Origin: Paludibacteraceae bacterium
Lineage (GTDB): Bacteria; Bacteroidota; Bacteroidia; Bacteroidales; Paludibacteraceae
Length of the DNA: 64,000 nucleotides
NCBI GenBank assembly: GCA_017457295.1
Contig: JAFTHS010000014.1
Span: 17,264 to 81,263, forward strand
Reading direction: 5' to 3'
The first letter of the stretch is position 1, and each line of letters starts with the position of its first letter. Below the pieces are notes generated by a model that had not been told where the DNA came from, did not search any database, and worked only from the letters and a program-made list of their open reading frames with translations. Of the stretch, positions 17,624-26,612 are shown piece after piece. The position numbers and the translations under genes are program-made.

Positions 17624-18247
17624 CTACTCATCAAATAGTATCTCACCAAAGTACTCAGGTAAGTGAAATGCAGGTGCTTCTGCCTCTATCGGATTCCACG
17701 AAGCATAGTGTTTCATTGGAGTTCTGTCGCCACACTTGTACAAGTTCGCACGACGCGTATGCTCACTTCTATCAAACTCTATCAACGACAGCGGAATGGC
17801 TACCAGCAACGACCAGTGCGCTGCGCACAATTGTACGGGGAAGCGCTTTATTGATTGCAGTTGCTCAGTATTCAGACGTACCACATCCTCTTTGCGTGAT
17901 TTACGATGTGAGGCATTGCACACTCCCGCAGCATTAAATTCGAAGTTCCAATATCGCGAATTATCGGCATTAGCAATAAAAATCTCCACACACGCATCTT
18001 CATTCACATGTTCCAAGTCTTCAGTTTTTGTTGCCAGTGGCACTTCTCCTTTCACTTCAAAGCGCACGTACAACATTTCATCAGTATGCGCCAAGGTGAA
18101 TTGGGTATCTGGTGCTGTTGGATACTGTTCCTGCCAATTGAGTATATCTATCACACCCGCCACAGGCATAGCAGCCATCAGTTGGTCAATCTTCGCCAAC
18201 GACAAATCTTGCCAATGCGCTTGATATATTGATTTTGTCTGTTTCAT
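17624..18247 (-). CDS. CBM9-like carbohydrate-binding domain protein
   Basis: 207 residues resembling family-9-like carbohydrate-binding domains: LYVRFEVKGE, VNEDACVEIFIA, YWNFEFNAAGVCNASHR and WSLLVAIPLSLIEF follow the strand pattern of the fold. No signal peptide, so cytoplasmic or exported by an unknown route. It lies between an M3 peptidase (26 bp downstream) and the gliding-type C-terminal-domain protein (9 bp upstream). Ligand unknown. Confidence 0.75.
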   Translation of the reverse strand: MKQTKSIYQAHWQDLSLAKIDQLMAAMPVAGVIDILNWQEQYPTAPDTQFTLAHTDEMLYVRFEVKGEVPLATKTEDLEHVNEDACVEIFIANADNSRYWNFEFNAAGVCNASHRKSRKEDVVRLNTEQLQSIKRFPVQLCAAHWSLLVAIPLSLIEFDRSEHTRRANLYKCGDRTPMKHYASWNPIEAEAPAFHLPEYFGEILFDE

Positions 18248-18256
18248 TTCTAAACA

Positions 18257-19564
18257 TCACTTCCCTCCTCGCAGAAGGTTAATTGATCCCGACAACTGAT
18301 AAACGCCTATGATTGACTCATCTTGTTTCTTTACTTTCTGCTTATACACAGGTTTCATAGTGTATTTAGCATCAGCCGCAGCATCTGTTCCTAATGCGCG
18401 AATCACGTAGAAGTACGCACCTTCCGCAGCGGGTTTGCCACCGATAGTACCATCCCAACCTTTGGCAGGGTCGCTCCATTCATACACCAAAAATCCCCAA
18501 CGATTATACACCCAACAATGGAACTCTTTAATTGAGCGATAGGCCACACGAAACTCATCATTAGTGCCATCGCCATTAGGTGTAAACACATTGGGTACCA
18601 GCAGCATAGACTCGCTAATAGATATATCAAACTCCACCGAATCCAATGCACAATCGTAGTTGCTGATTGCCACTACTGCCCGATACTGCCCATGTTCCAT
18701 AAAGGTGTATCGATGTTCTGCTTCGCTGCGTGTCAGCAGCAGTTCACCACCTTTGTATAGTTTCCATAGATAGTAATCGGCATTGATAGCATTCGCTTTG
18801 AACAGTACTTCCAGTGGAGCCGACATATTCACCACATCATCCTCGCTATAAGGTCTGTTTACCTCGTTGCTTTTCTCGCTAATTTTCCCTCTTGTAGTGG
18901 TGATTGTCAATGGATTAGCTTTTATTGCTACAGGTTGATACAACTCTGTACGCAATGTATCTTCGCTCAACTGCAACTGCTCTGCCAACATATCGCTGAT
19001 AGCATAATCGGTCACTACGGGCGAAGCCCCCACGGTCAATTCTTCCGAAAACTTCATTTCCTCCACTGCTACCGAATCCACCCACGTTTCCGACTCGGCA
19101 TCCCACGCGGCACTTTGATATGTCACGCGGCACATGCGGGGATACGTACGCTTTTGGCTGTTTGCACTACGATAGTCCATAACTGGCACTTCTCCCTCCA
19201 GAGTCAAGATTGTATTCTCGCATTCCAATTCGGCATCAATGCCAATTATTGCGGGGCGCAAACTGTCATAGTCAAACACCCAAAACACATCTCGCATGCC
19301 ATTTTTCTTCAGCATATACCCTTCCCCATGTTCGGGATAAAGATAGTCTGTACCTGTTTGTATAGGGTTGATTGTATCGGGCAGGCGATACCAATCCACT
19401 TCGCCTACGCTCTGCAAGGTCTTCACTTCGGGTTTCGAGGCAAAGAGCAGCAGCGTATCGCCTTGATTGGTCAGTTGTGCGGCATTACCTACGCACTCCA
19501 CATGGAGCGCGTAGCACGAAATGGCGCAAATCACAACGACTAATACTGATAATAATTTTCTCAC
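18257..19564 (-). CDS. Secreted protein with gliding-motility-type (type B) C-terminal sorting domain
   Basis: 435 residues with a signal peptide (MRKLLSVLVVVICAISCYALHVEC). The last ~110 residues are the type B T9SS cargo domain: LLVPNVFTPNGDGTNDEF, WVYNRWGFLVYEW, GWDGTIGGKPAAEGAYFYVI. Upstream is a PKD-like beta domain (YYLWKLYKGGELL, HGQYRAVVAISNYDCA). The rest is unassigned beta-rich sequence. The C-terminus predicts secretion by a type IX system whose machinery is not in this window. It is embedded 24 bp after serA, an unusual partner. Confidence 0.85.
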   Translation of the reverse strand: MRKLLSVLVVVICAISCYALHVECVGNAAQLTNQGDTLLLFASKPEVKTLQSVGEVDWYRLPDTINPIQTGTDYLYPEHGEGYMLKKNGMRDVFWVFDYDSLRPAIIGIDAELECENTILTLEGEVPVMDYRSANSQKRTYPRMCRVTYQSAAWDAESETWVDSVAVEEMKFSEELTVGASPVVTDYAISDMLAEQLQLSEDTLRTELYQPVAIKANPLTITTTRGKISEKSNEVNRPYSEDDVVNMSAPLEVLFKANAINADYYLWKLYKGGELLLTRSEAEHRYTFMEHGQYRAVVAISNYDCALDSVEFDISISESMLLVPNVFTPNGDGTNDEFRVAYRSIKEFHCWVYNRWGFLVYEWSDPAKGWDGTIGGKPAAEGAYFYVIRALGTDAAADAKYTMKPVYKQKVKKQDESIIGVYQLSGSINLLRGGK

Positions 19565-19588
19565 CTTCTCGTTTTTGCTTATTCGTTT

Positions 19589-20518
19589 TCAATTCACTTG
19601 AAAGCGTGTATTACCATTTTGGAAGAAGTCCACTATTTGCTTTGCTGCGGCTATTCCAGCATTGATATTAGCTTCTGCGGTTTGTGCTCCCATTTTCTTT
19701 GGGGTAGCAAAATAGCGCGACTCAAACAGTTCGGTCATTTTCTGATCGGCTGCAGGCATAATATCGGTTACATAGCGGAAGTCGTGGCGTTCTTGCATAA
19801 ACTGTATCAACTCGGCTTCGTTGATCACCTCTTTGCGTGCTGTATTCACCAGCAATCCGCCCTTGGGCATCTTCGACAGCAACGCATAGTTGATGCTACC
19901 TTTGGTTTCTGCGGTGGCAGGGATATGCAAACTAATCACATCGCATGTCGCATACAAATCTTCTGCGGAATGTAAAGGAGTTACACCATCATTCAGCATC
20001 GCCTCATCGGGGCAATAAGCATCATAGGCATATATCTCCATACCAAATCCTTTGGCGATACGTGCCACGTTGCGACCCACGTTGCCATAGGCGTGGATAC
20101 CCAATTTCTTTCCTTTCAGTTCGGTTCCGCTAGTTCCGTTATACATGTTACGCACTGCCATCACCATCAGTCCCAATGCCAACTCTGCCACAGCATTCGA
20201 GTTCTGACCTGGGGTATTCATTGCCACCACATTGTGGGCGGTAGCAGATGCCAAATCTATGTTGTCATACCCTGCCCCTGCACGTACTACAATCTTCAGG
20301 TTCTTGGCTGCTGCCAACACTTCTGCATCCACATTATCCGAACGAATAATGAGTGCATCCACGTCTGCCACTGCTTCCAGCAGATGCCCTTTCGAGCTAT
20401 ATTTCTCCAGCAGAGCCAGTTCATAACCTGCTTGTTCTACTACTTCACGGATTCCATCCACGGCCACACGGGCAAAAGGTTTTTCGGTAGCTACTAATAC
20501 TTTCATATTCTTATTCAT
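19589..20518 (-). CDS. serA: D-3-phosphoglycerate dehydrogenase
   Basis: NAD-dependent first enzyme of serine synthesis. About 309 residues, the short form without an ACT domain. Motifs: VVRAGAGYDNIDL, KLGIHAYGNVGRNVARIAKGFGMEI (Rossmann GxGxxG variant AYGNVG), HIPATAETKGSINYALL and GGLLVNTARKEVINE. The frame continues upstream to 20563, but ATG 20518 (MNKNMKVLV) or 20506 (MKVLV) give the normal N-terminus and lie just after the promoter. First gene of an eight-gene train; serC is on the same strand 13 kb away. Confidence 0.93.
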   Translation of the reverse strand: MNKNMKVLVATEKPFARVAVDGIREVVEQAGYELALLEKYSSKGHLLEAVADVDALIIRSDNVDAEVLAAAKNLKIVVRAGAGYDNIDLASATAHNVVAMNTPGQNSNAVAELALGLMVMAVRNMYNGTSGTELKGKKLGIHAYGNVGRNVARIAKGFGMEIYAYDAYCPDEAMLNDGVTPLHSAEDLYATCDVISLHIPATAETKGSINYALLSKMPKGGLLVNTARKEVINEAELIQFMQERHDFRYVTDIMPAADQKMTELFESRYFATPKKMGAQTAEANINAGIAAAKQIVDFFQNGNTRFQVN

Positions 20519-20540
20519 TTTATTCACATTATTTTCGCTG

Positions 20541-20571
20541 CAAAGGTACAACAAAAAATGCACATTTGCAA
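20541..20571 (-). promoter_or_regulatory. Promoter of the serA-led gene train
   Basis: Minus-strand TACCTTTG (complement of 20541-20548) with TTG 20 nt upstream (20569-20571). Intergaps of 9-54 bp downstream to 10820, with no visible terminator, suggest one long transcript of eight genes. Confidence 0.75.
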
Positions 20572-20676
20572 GTAAATGAGCGAAAATTTATTTGCAAGCG
20601 AAATTATATTGGCAAATGGGCGGCATTAAGCGGCTGTAACTTCTCGCTTATCGACACCTATCGTTATGCTATCCTT

Positions 20677-20743
20677 AATTAGTGATTAATTAGTGATTAA
20701 TTAGTGATTAATTAGTGATTAGTTAGTGATTAATTAGTGATTA
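20677..20743. repeat. 11-bp tandem array, copy 2 (inverted: ATTAGTGATTA units)
   Basis: About six units of the same 11-mer as copy 1 but on the other strand (TTAATTAGTGATTAATTAGTG...), one unit reading GATTAGTTAGT. It lies in the 426-bp gap 20519-20944 between divergent serA and the TPR/HTH regulator. On the array strand, AACATAGG precedes both this array and copy 1. The trailer AGTCAGGTAA is not present here. The rest of the gap holds the two promoters and no gene. Confidence 0.9.
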
Positions 20744-20872
20744 ATATATGTTCACCCTATGTTCTACCACACAAAATTCCTATTTGGAGCGCAGAAATGG
20801 CTTCTAACAACACCACAGTGGGTATCTTTTACCTTCTTATTTACAGACAAATCACGCTAAAGTACACAATAA

Positions 20873-20904
20873 TTTGCAAAATCAAAATAAAAGTACTAAC
20901 TTTG
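20873..20904 (+). promoter_or_regulatory. Promoter of the TPR/HTH membrane regulator gene
   Basis: TTTG at 20873-20876, 20-nt spacer, TAACTTTG at 20897-20904, about 40 bp before the ATG at 20945. Confidence 0.75.
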
Positions 20905-20944
20905 CAAAAATTATTTCAAGTCACAAAATAACATCTTTACCACA

Positions 20945-22333
20945 ATGAAATCCATCTTCATCATAGCCATCTGTACATTTTCATCGCTCCTAACCTTACT
21001 TCATGCACAAAATCCATATGATTTGCGACAAGAGGCATTGCTCGATTTCAATGCGGGAAGAAGCAAAGAGGCACAAAAAAAACTCATTCAAGCATACGAT
21101 ATTTTCTATTCTGAAGCAAATTGGGATATGGCTTCCATGTGCCTATACGAACGAGCCATCGACTATATGAACGTCGGAGACTTAACAAATATGTGGCTGC
21201 AAACCAAGCAACTACATACACTCATGAGCGAACATCACTCTGCCATGGTGGCGTACAACTACCACTCCGTAGCGTCTGGATACTATTCCTACATCGACAG
21301 CATTGACTTAGCTATTATACACGGAAAGAAAGCTATTCATGCGTTAGAACAGATAGAGGACCCACACTTATATAATATTGTACCCGTGTGGAGTTACTAC
21401 AATATGGCATTTTTCTACGACTCCTATTTTCAGCCACCTATCGTGGACAGTGTTCGACACTATTTGGCTCTAGCGAGGGAAGTCACCAAATCCTCACGTA
21501 CATACAAAGATTCCATTGAAGCATTAGTCAGTATTATGGATTTAGAGGCATGGCAAGAATATTACGTAGGCCATTATGATCTCGCAGAGCAGATGATGAA
21601 TCAAGTCTTAGACATGATAGACACCATAGCAAAAGTCTCCCCAAACACGATTATCACCGAACGAGGAGAAGCTCTTGCTTTTTTGGCAATGCTGTATGAA
21701 GAGCAAGGAAAGTGGAAGCAAGCACTTGAATATCAGCACAAAGCATCGGAAAACAACGAGATGCGATACAGCCTAGAAAAACGACGAGTATTACAAGAAG
21801 TGCAGACGCAATATGAGGTAGAAAAGCAGCAACTCGAGATGGAGAAACTCGAAACTTCAAACCGACTGATGAGATGGTTTTTTGTCGCATTGGGGTTATT
21901 AATCTTGGTGCTACTACTCAGCTACTTGCTATTGGTTATGCGCAAAAAAAACATAGAAGCGCAGTTGTACGAAGCGGCGCTGGAGGCTGATAATATGCGA
22001 CAAACAATATCGCAACTCGAACAAAAAACGGATATCGAACCTTTAAGTATATTAACAGAAGGACTGATAAAGCAGTTGCGACATGGAGCCAACAGAGAAT
22101 ATACCGTCACTGCTATACAGCATTTGCAGCAATTGAATCTACCAGAAATACAGGTTCTTCTTAATCACGGCAACAAAATCACAACGATGGACAAACGTTA
22201 TATCCTATGTTTTGCTGCGGGAATGACGGTGGAGCAGATTGCTGATTTTATGTCTTTAGAACCCCCAAGTGTGTACACGGTTAGATATCGGTTACGCAAA
22301 AAATTCCCCTCGGAATACCCTTTCCCATATTAA
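20945..22333 (+). CDS. Membrane TPR sensor with C-terminal HTH output domain
   Basis: 462 residues: signal peptide (MKSIFIIAICTFSSLLTLLHAQ), a periplasmic helical TPR-like region to ~300, one membrane helix at ~309-332 (WFFVALGLLILVLLLSYLLL), a short coiled coil, and a cytoplasmic helix-turn-helix at ~418-462 (ILCFAAGMTVEQIADFM, VYTVRYRLRKKF) of LuxR/sigma-4 character. The layout matches Bacteroidetes TPR transmembrane regulators that signal from periplasm to DNA. It is followed by a small gene encoding only a paralogous HTH, then by a surface LRR protein. The ligand is unknown. Confidence 0.82.
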   Translation: MKSIFIIAICTFSSLLTLLHAQNPYDLRQEALLDFNAGRSKEAQKKLIQAYDIFYSEANWDMASMCLYERAIDYMNVGDLTNMWLQTKQLHTLMSEHHSAMVAYNYHSVASGYYSYIDSIDLAIIHGKKAIHALEQIEDPHLYNIVPVWSYYNMAFFYDSYFQPPIVDSVRHYLALAREVTKSSRTYKDSIEALVSIMDLEAWQEYYVGHYDLAEQMMNQVLDMIDTIAKVSPNTIITERGEALAFLAMLYEEQGKWKQALEYQHKASENNEMRYSLEKRRVLQEVQTQYEVEKQQLEMEKLETSNRLMRWFFVALGLLILVLLLSYLLLVMRKKNIEAQLYEAALEADNMRQTISQLEQKTDIEPLSILTEGLIKQLRHGANREYTVTAIQHLQQLNLPEIQVLLNHGNKITTMDKRYILCFAAGMTVEQIADFMSLEPPSVYTVRYRLRKKFPSEYPFPY

Positions 22334-22382
22334 TTTGTGTATTTGTCTATATTTGTCTATATCATTTTAGCCAAAAATGTAG

Positions 22383-22390
22383 TAACTTTG
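22383..22390 (+). promoter_or_regulatory. Promoter -7 box before the small HTH gene
   Basis: TAACTTTG 28 bp before ATG 22418. A direct repeat ATTTGTCTAT at 22341-22350 and 22351-22360 sits just upstream, with the second copy 22 bp before this box; it could be a regulator site. TTTG spacing is longer than standard. Confidence 0.5.
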
Positions 22391-22417
22391 CAGCGCAATT
22401 TCAAATAAAATGCGCTC

Positions 22418-22735
22418 ATGAATAGTACACAACTAATAATTCAAAATGCTATTACGCAACTTTGTCTTCTAATCAAATCATCCTCTTTAGCAAATACTGA
22501 GAAGACCACCGTTGTTGAACGAGTACACGCAATAGACGTTGTTCTATTGGAACGCTTATGTCAAAAGTCTTCTCGTCCACTAACGACTACTAATTTGTCA
22601 TATATCATTTGCTTCTTGGCAGGATTGAGTACACATACGGTTGCCGCCATATTCAAAATTGAACCGGGCACAGTCTATACCGTGCGCTACAGACTACATG
22701 CCTACTTCACAACGGATGCGGTTCTGCCATTCTGA
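22418..22735 (+). CDS. Small stand-alone HTH protein, paralogue of the upstream regulator's output domain
   Basis: 105 residues. Its C-terminal ~50 residues (SYIICFLAGLSTHTVAAIF, TVYTVRYRLHAYF) align with the last 50 residues of the preceding membrane regulator (RYILCFAAGMTVEQIADFM, SVYTVRYRLRKKF). The N-terminal half is helical with no known domain and no membrane segment, so it is a soluble cytoplasmic DNA-binding protein or a dimerisation partner. It has its own -7 box. Function inferred only from the paralogy. Confidence 0.72.
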   Translation: MNSTQLIIQNAITQLCLLIKSSSLANTEKTTVVERVHAIDVVLLERLCQKSSRPLTTTNLSYIICFLAGLSTHTVAAIFKIEPGTVYTVRYRLHAYFTTDAVLPF

Positions 22736-22790
22736 GTGTACGAAGGTACATTACACTATTGCTACAACACACACTATATCTCAAAACATC

Positions 22791-22820
22791 AAATATAATC
22801 AAATATAATCAAATATAATC
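22791..22820. repeat. Three exact decamers (AAATATAATC) upstream of the BspA-like gene
   Basis: Three exact AAATATAATC units in a row, preceded by a partial match (CATC) and followed by AACCATATTT, ending 13 bp before ATG 22834. The 10-bp period puts each unit on the same helix face, so this could be an operator or leader element. No TAnnTTTG box is obvious between the HTH gene and this repeat. Confidence 0.85.
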
Positions 22821-22833
22821 AACCATATTTTCA

Positions 22834-25800
22834 ATGCGTATGAAAAAGACTTTCTCTCTTGTTGTGCTTCTCCTTTGCATGACATTGGGTGTAACCGCCC
22901 AAAGTAGTGGCACATGTGGTGCCAATCTCAACTGGTCGTTTGAGGGAAATACCCTCACTATCACAGGCTCTGGTGCCATGACCAATTATGAGTCGTATAA
23001 CTCCGCTCCTTGGTATTCCATTCGCGAGAGTATTGTGCAAGTATCTTTGCCAGAAGAACTTACCACTATCGGAAAGAACGCATTCAATAGTTGCACCAAA
23101 CTCCGATTGGTAACCATCCCTGCTAAGGTAACTACCATTGCAAACAATGCGTTTGATAATTGCCAAGTCATGAGTAGGGTAATTTTCGCTCAAGGTTCTA
23201 CGCTCCAAACGATTGGAGAATATGCTTTCACCAGATGTTATGCACTGACTTCTATTTCGCTTCCTTCTTCTCTAAAAACTATCAAAAGAGCTGCGTTTCG
23301 GTACTGCAACAAACTAACTTCCATCACAATCCCTGCATCATGTAGTTCCATCGAGCAAGAGGCATTTCAAGAATGTAGCGAACTTAGCGAAGTCGTTCTA
23401 AAAGAAGGTGTAAAAACAATTGCTTCCAACGTGTTCACGAGTTGCCCAAACCTAACATCTGTCACGCTCCCTAATTCATTAATAGCCATCGGAACAGACG
23501 CATTCAATGGTTGCAGTTCTTTGACACATATTACCATTCCAAAGAATATCAAAAGCATTGCTGAAAGGACATTCGCCAACTGTACTTCCCTCGCAACGAT
23601 CTCCTTGCCTGATAGTCTGACTACCATTGGTTATCAAGCATTCTATCGTTCAGGATTAACCGAAATCGATCTCCCTAATTCTATTACTTCGTATGCTAAC
23701 AACTGTTTTCAAGAATGTAGGAATCTAACCTCTGTCACCATCCCTGCAGGAATAACCTCCATACCCAACGAAATGTTCATCGAATGCAACAACCTAACAT
23801 CGGTGTCTATCCCAGAAGGAGTAACGACTATTGGTGGTGGTGCGTTTAAGAACTGCAATTTGCTCTCTGTACAACTTCCTAATTCATTAACAAAAATTTG
23901 TAGCGATAGTTATTATGGGAATCCCAATCTTTCCGTACTCATCATTCCTAACAACGTAACTACCATTGAATCATATGCTTTTAATCGTTGCTATGCTCTC
24001 AGAACTGTGGTGTTTGGCAACAACGTAACCACTTTGCAGCCCTATGTTTTCCAATATTGTTCATCGTTGGCAGAGATCACCCTACCAACCAAACTAACCA
24101 TTCTGCCAACATATTGTTTTGATGGCTGTACCTCGCTTTCTAAAGTCAATCTTCCAGAGGGACTTACCACAATCGAGGCATCAGCATTCGCTAGTTGCTC
24201 TTCGCTGCAAACCATCAAACTACCAAACTCAATTCGTGTTCTAAATGGCGCGTTTTCTGGCTGCACGGGACTACAAGAAATTGAGATTCCTGAAGGTGTC
24301 AGCATGCTGAACAATACTTTTAATAGTTGTTCAAACCTCAGCAAAGTGATTTTGCCTTCTACCCTCACCACAATAGGCAACGATGTATTCCGTAGCTGCA
24401 CCAATTTAGCTTCGATTGATATTCCTCAAACTGTAACCAGCATTGGCTCGACTGCTTTTGATAATTGTAATTCGATGAGCGAAATTGCACTACCACACAA
24501 CCTTGCAACCATCGGTAGCGGTGCATTCCAGAATTGCACATCCCTCCGTCAAATCACATTGCCAAACAAGATTACAACCATTGAGCATTATACATTCGGT
24601 TATTGTACATCACTCTCATCTATCACTTTACCACCCAACTTAAAAACAATTAACGAATCCGCATTCCAGCATTGTACCTCATTAAGCAATATTGAGTTGC
24701 CAGAAGGTGTTTCGTCGATAGGTCGCTATGCATTCCGGCGTTGTGAAGGACTTGCTTCGCTTACCATACCAAGCACAGTGCTCAATTTAGGGGAGTGTTT
24801 CGTTGGGTATTGCGCTGGTTTAGCAGAAGTAAATATGCTCCCACTCTCGCCTCCTACCATGCAATACAACAACTCTTTTGGTTATGCTCCAAGTTCTATG
24901 GTTATCAATGTATTGTGTGGCAACAAAGAGTTCTATATTACAGACCCTGCATGGGCTAAACTTCCAATCCACGAGATACCATCCTATCGCGTGAAAGTGA
25001 AATCATCCAACAATCGCATGGGTGAAGCCGTTGTCCTCACTCCTAACACGTGTACCAACGATGATGCCATAATCCAAGCTATTCCACGCGAGGGTTGCCA
25101 ATTTGCTGCATGGCACGATGGCAACACCGACAACCCACGTACTGTGACTGTAGTCGATAACGCTGTATATACCGCCACCTTCGAGGCGCGCACCACCTAC
25201 CAATTGACTGTAAACTACGACAATACACAAGGTCACATAGCAGGTACAGGTGCTTACTTCCCTGGCGAAGAGGCAACACTGACGGTTACTCCTTTCGGCG
25301 GTTACCGCTTCCTCAAATGGAGCGATGATAATACCGATAACCCTCGCAACATCGTTATGGATAAGGACCTCACGCTGGAAGCTACCTTCGTGATTGGCGA
25401 CTACTGCGGTGACAACATCCTTTATACCTTTACTAATGATACGTTGGCATTGAAGGGAACTGGCGAGATGTACAACCTCAGCGAATATGGTTGGGATATG
25501 TATGCTGACGAAGTAGCGACAATCACATTATCCGAGGGCATCACTTCCTTAGGAACCAACGCTTTCATGGACTTGATGTTTGTTTCTGAGGTAACTATTC
25601 CTGCTTCTGTCAAAACCATTCACAAGCGTGCATTCGAGAATTGCCGCAGCTTAGCAGAGGTGAATTTTGCACAATATAGCAAACTCAAGACCATCGACAA
25701 TTGGGCATTCTTCCAATGTATCAATTTGCAGGCAATGGCTATTCCTGAAGGAGTAACCACCATCGGAAATGGTGCATTCTATGGTTGTGCATATCTCGAA

Positions 25801-26151
25801 ACGCTACTTATACCTGCATCCATGCAATCTATTGCTGATAATGGATTCGCTCTATGCTCCAAGTTATCACAAATCACGGTTAATGCTACCGAACCTCCTG
25901 TAGTAGAGAGCAAAACATTCGATAGCGTAGATCGCGACATTCCTGTATATGTACCCGATGGCACAGGACCTAAATATCGTTCTGCGCCTGTATGGAAAGA
26001 GTTTAACATTCAAGACAAAGCAGACTCTCCTACTAATATAGACAATGTACAAAGCGAAACAATCAAAGTAGAAAAGATTATTCGCAATGGTCAATTGTAT
26101 ATACTCCGAGATGGTAAGACATATACCACCACTGGACAAGAAGTCAAATAA
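22834..26151 (+). CDS. BspA-like leucine-rich-repeat surface protein with InlB-type B repeats
   Basis: 1105 residues with a signal peptide (start 22834 or the in-frame ATG at 22840). Residues ~25-690 carry about 26 BspA-type LRR_5 units (pattern xAFxxCxxLxxIxLPxxLxxI). Residues ~710-850 hold two divergent InlB B-repeat domains (FAAWHDGNTDNPRTVTV; FLKWSDDNTDNPRNIVM). From ~855 a second, shorter BspA module restarts (CGDNILYTFTNDTLALKGTG) with five more LRR units. The C-terminus is a short tail (KIIRNGQLYILRDGKTYTT) like those at 54.3 and 58.1 kb, probably an outer-membrane/type IX sorting signal. BspA-like proteins act as adhesins. A strong terminator follows. Confidence 0.9.
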   Translation: MRMKKTFSLVVLLLCMTLGVTAQSSGTCGANLNWSFEGNTLTITGSGAMTNYESYNSAPWYSIRESIVQVSLPEELTTIGKNAFNSCTKLRLVTIPAKVTTIANNAFDNCQVMSRVIFAQGSTLQTIGEYAFTRCYALTSISLPSSLKTIKRAAFRYCNKLTSITIPASCSSIEQEAFQECSELSEVVLKEGVKTIASNVFTSCPNLTSVTLPNSLIAIGTDAFNGCSSLTHITIPKNIKSIAERTFANCTSLATISLPDSLTTIGYQAFYRSGLTEIDLPNSITSYANNCFQECRNLTSVTIPAGITSIPNEMFIECNNLTSVSIPEGVTTIGGGAFKNCNLLSVQLPNSLTKICSDSYYGNPNLSVLIIPNNVTTIESYAFNRCYALRTVVFGNNVTTLQPYVFQYCSSLAEITLPTKLTILPTYCFDGCTSLSKVNLPEGLTTIEASAFASCSSLQTIKLPNSIRVLNGAFSGCTGLQEIEIPEGVSMLNNTFNSCSNLSKVILPSTLTTIGNDVFRSCTNLASIDIPQTVTSIGSTAFDNCNSMSEIALPHNLATIGSGAFQNCTSLRQITLPNKITTIEHYTFGYCTSLSSITLPPNLKTINESAFQHCTSLSNIELPEGVSSIGRYAFRRCEGLASLTIPSTVLNLGECFVGYCAGLAEVNMLPLSPPTMQYNNSFGYAPSSMVINVLCGNKEFYITDPAWAKLPIHEIPSYRVKVKSSNNRMGEAVVLTPNTCTNDDAIIQAIPREGCQFAAWHDGNTDNPRTVTVVDNAVYTATFEARTTYQLTVNYDNTQGHIAGTGAYFPGEEATLTVTPFGGYRFLKWSDDNTDNPRNIVMDKDLTLEATFVIGDYCGDNILYTFTNDTLALKGTGEMYNLSEYGWDMYADEVATITLSEGITSLGTNAFMDLMFVSEVTIPASVKTIHKRAFENCRSLAEVNFAQYSKLKTIDNWAFFQCINLQAMAIPEGVTTIGNGAFYGCAYLETLLIPASMQSIADNGFALCSKLSQITVNATEPPVVESKTFDSVDRDIPVYVPDGTGPKYRSAPVWKEFNIQDKADSPTNIDNVQSETIKVEKIIRNGQLYILRDGKTYTTTGQEVK

Positions 26152-26186
26152 CGTATTAGTACAACCACTAAACGAATATTAAATCT

Positions 26187-26226
26187 AAAAAGCCCCACAA
26201 ACATCGCAAGTTTGTGGGGCTTTTTT
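26187..26226 (+). terminator. Terminator after the BspA-like gene
   Basis: AAAAAGCCCCACAAAC, short loop, GTTTGTGGGGCTTTTTT; 36 bp after the stop codon. Confidence 0.92.
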
Positions 26227-26341
26227 ATACCTTCTTTTATATTCGATAAGACTACTTCACACAAAAAACACATAAAAAACATAGCAAATCTTTAGAAAGA
26301 GTTTGCAAAACTTATTATTCGTATCTATAAAGGCAAAAATA

Positions 26342-26373
26342 TTTGGAAGTTCAAAATAATTATATTAATTTCG
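26342..26373 (+). promoter_or_regulatory. Probable promoter upstream of a gene remnant and the OMP/giant-repeat pair
   Basis: TTTG at 26342-26345, 20-nt spacer, TAATTTCG at 26366-26373 (one mismatch to TAnnTTTG). The first intact gene downstream starts at 26641, so the leader would be about 260 nt and would contain the remnant at 26481-26612. Confidence 0.5.
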
Positions 26374-26480
26374 CAACGTTTTTTAAAAGAATAAAGGTAA
26401 TCAAACTTACAAAATCTTAAAAATATTCACCTTTTTCTCAAAAAACATAGCCACGAAATAGTGTTATATAACATATATAA

Positions 26481-26612
26481 AATTATACCACAACTGCGAT
26501 TGATGAACTTCACACTCCACAATCCACCACACAAAAAATCCTCCGAAATGGCGTGGTATATATCATCCGCGACAACAAGACCTATAGTATTACAGGACAA
26601 GAAATAAAATAA
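26481..26612 (+). pseudogene. Orphan C-terminal sorting tail of a lost secreted protein
   Basis: An open stretch of 43 codons without a start, preceded by an in-frame TAA (26478-26480). It reads TTTAIDELHTPQSTTQ followed by KILRNGVVYIIRDNKTYSIT and GQEIK-stop. This matches the tails of the BspA-like protein (KIIRNGQLYILRDGKTYTT), the phosphodiester glycosidase and the endonuclease. The body of the gene is absent and a promoter-like sequence remains 100 bp upstream, so it looks like a large deletion of a secreted-protein gene. It accounts for part of the 489-bp gap 26152-26640; the rest holds a terminator and the promoter. Confidence 0.8.

Noticed and set aside
20545-20563. Upstream start of serA at 20563
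   Set aside because: Would begin inside the promoter -7 box region and add residues absent from the conserved N-terminus; 20518 or 20506 fits better.
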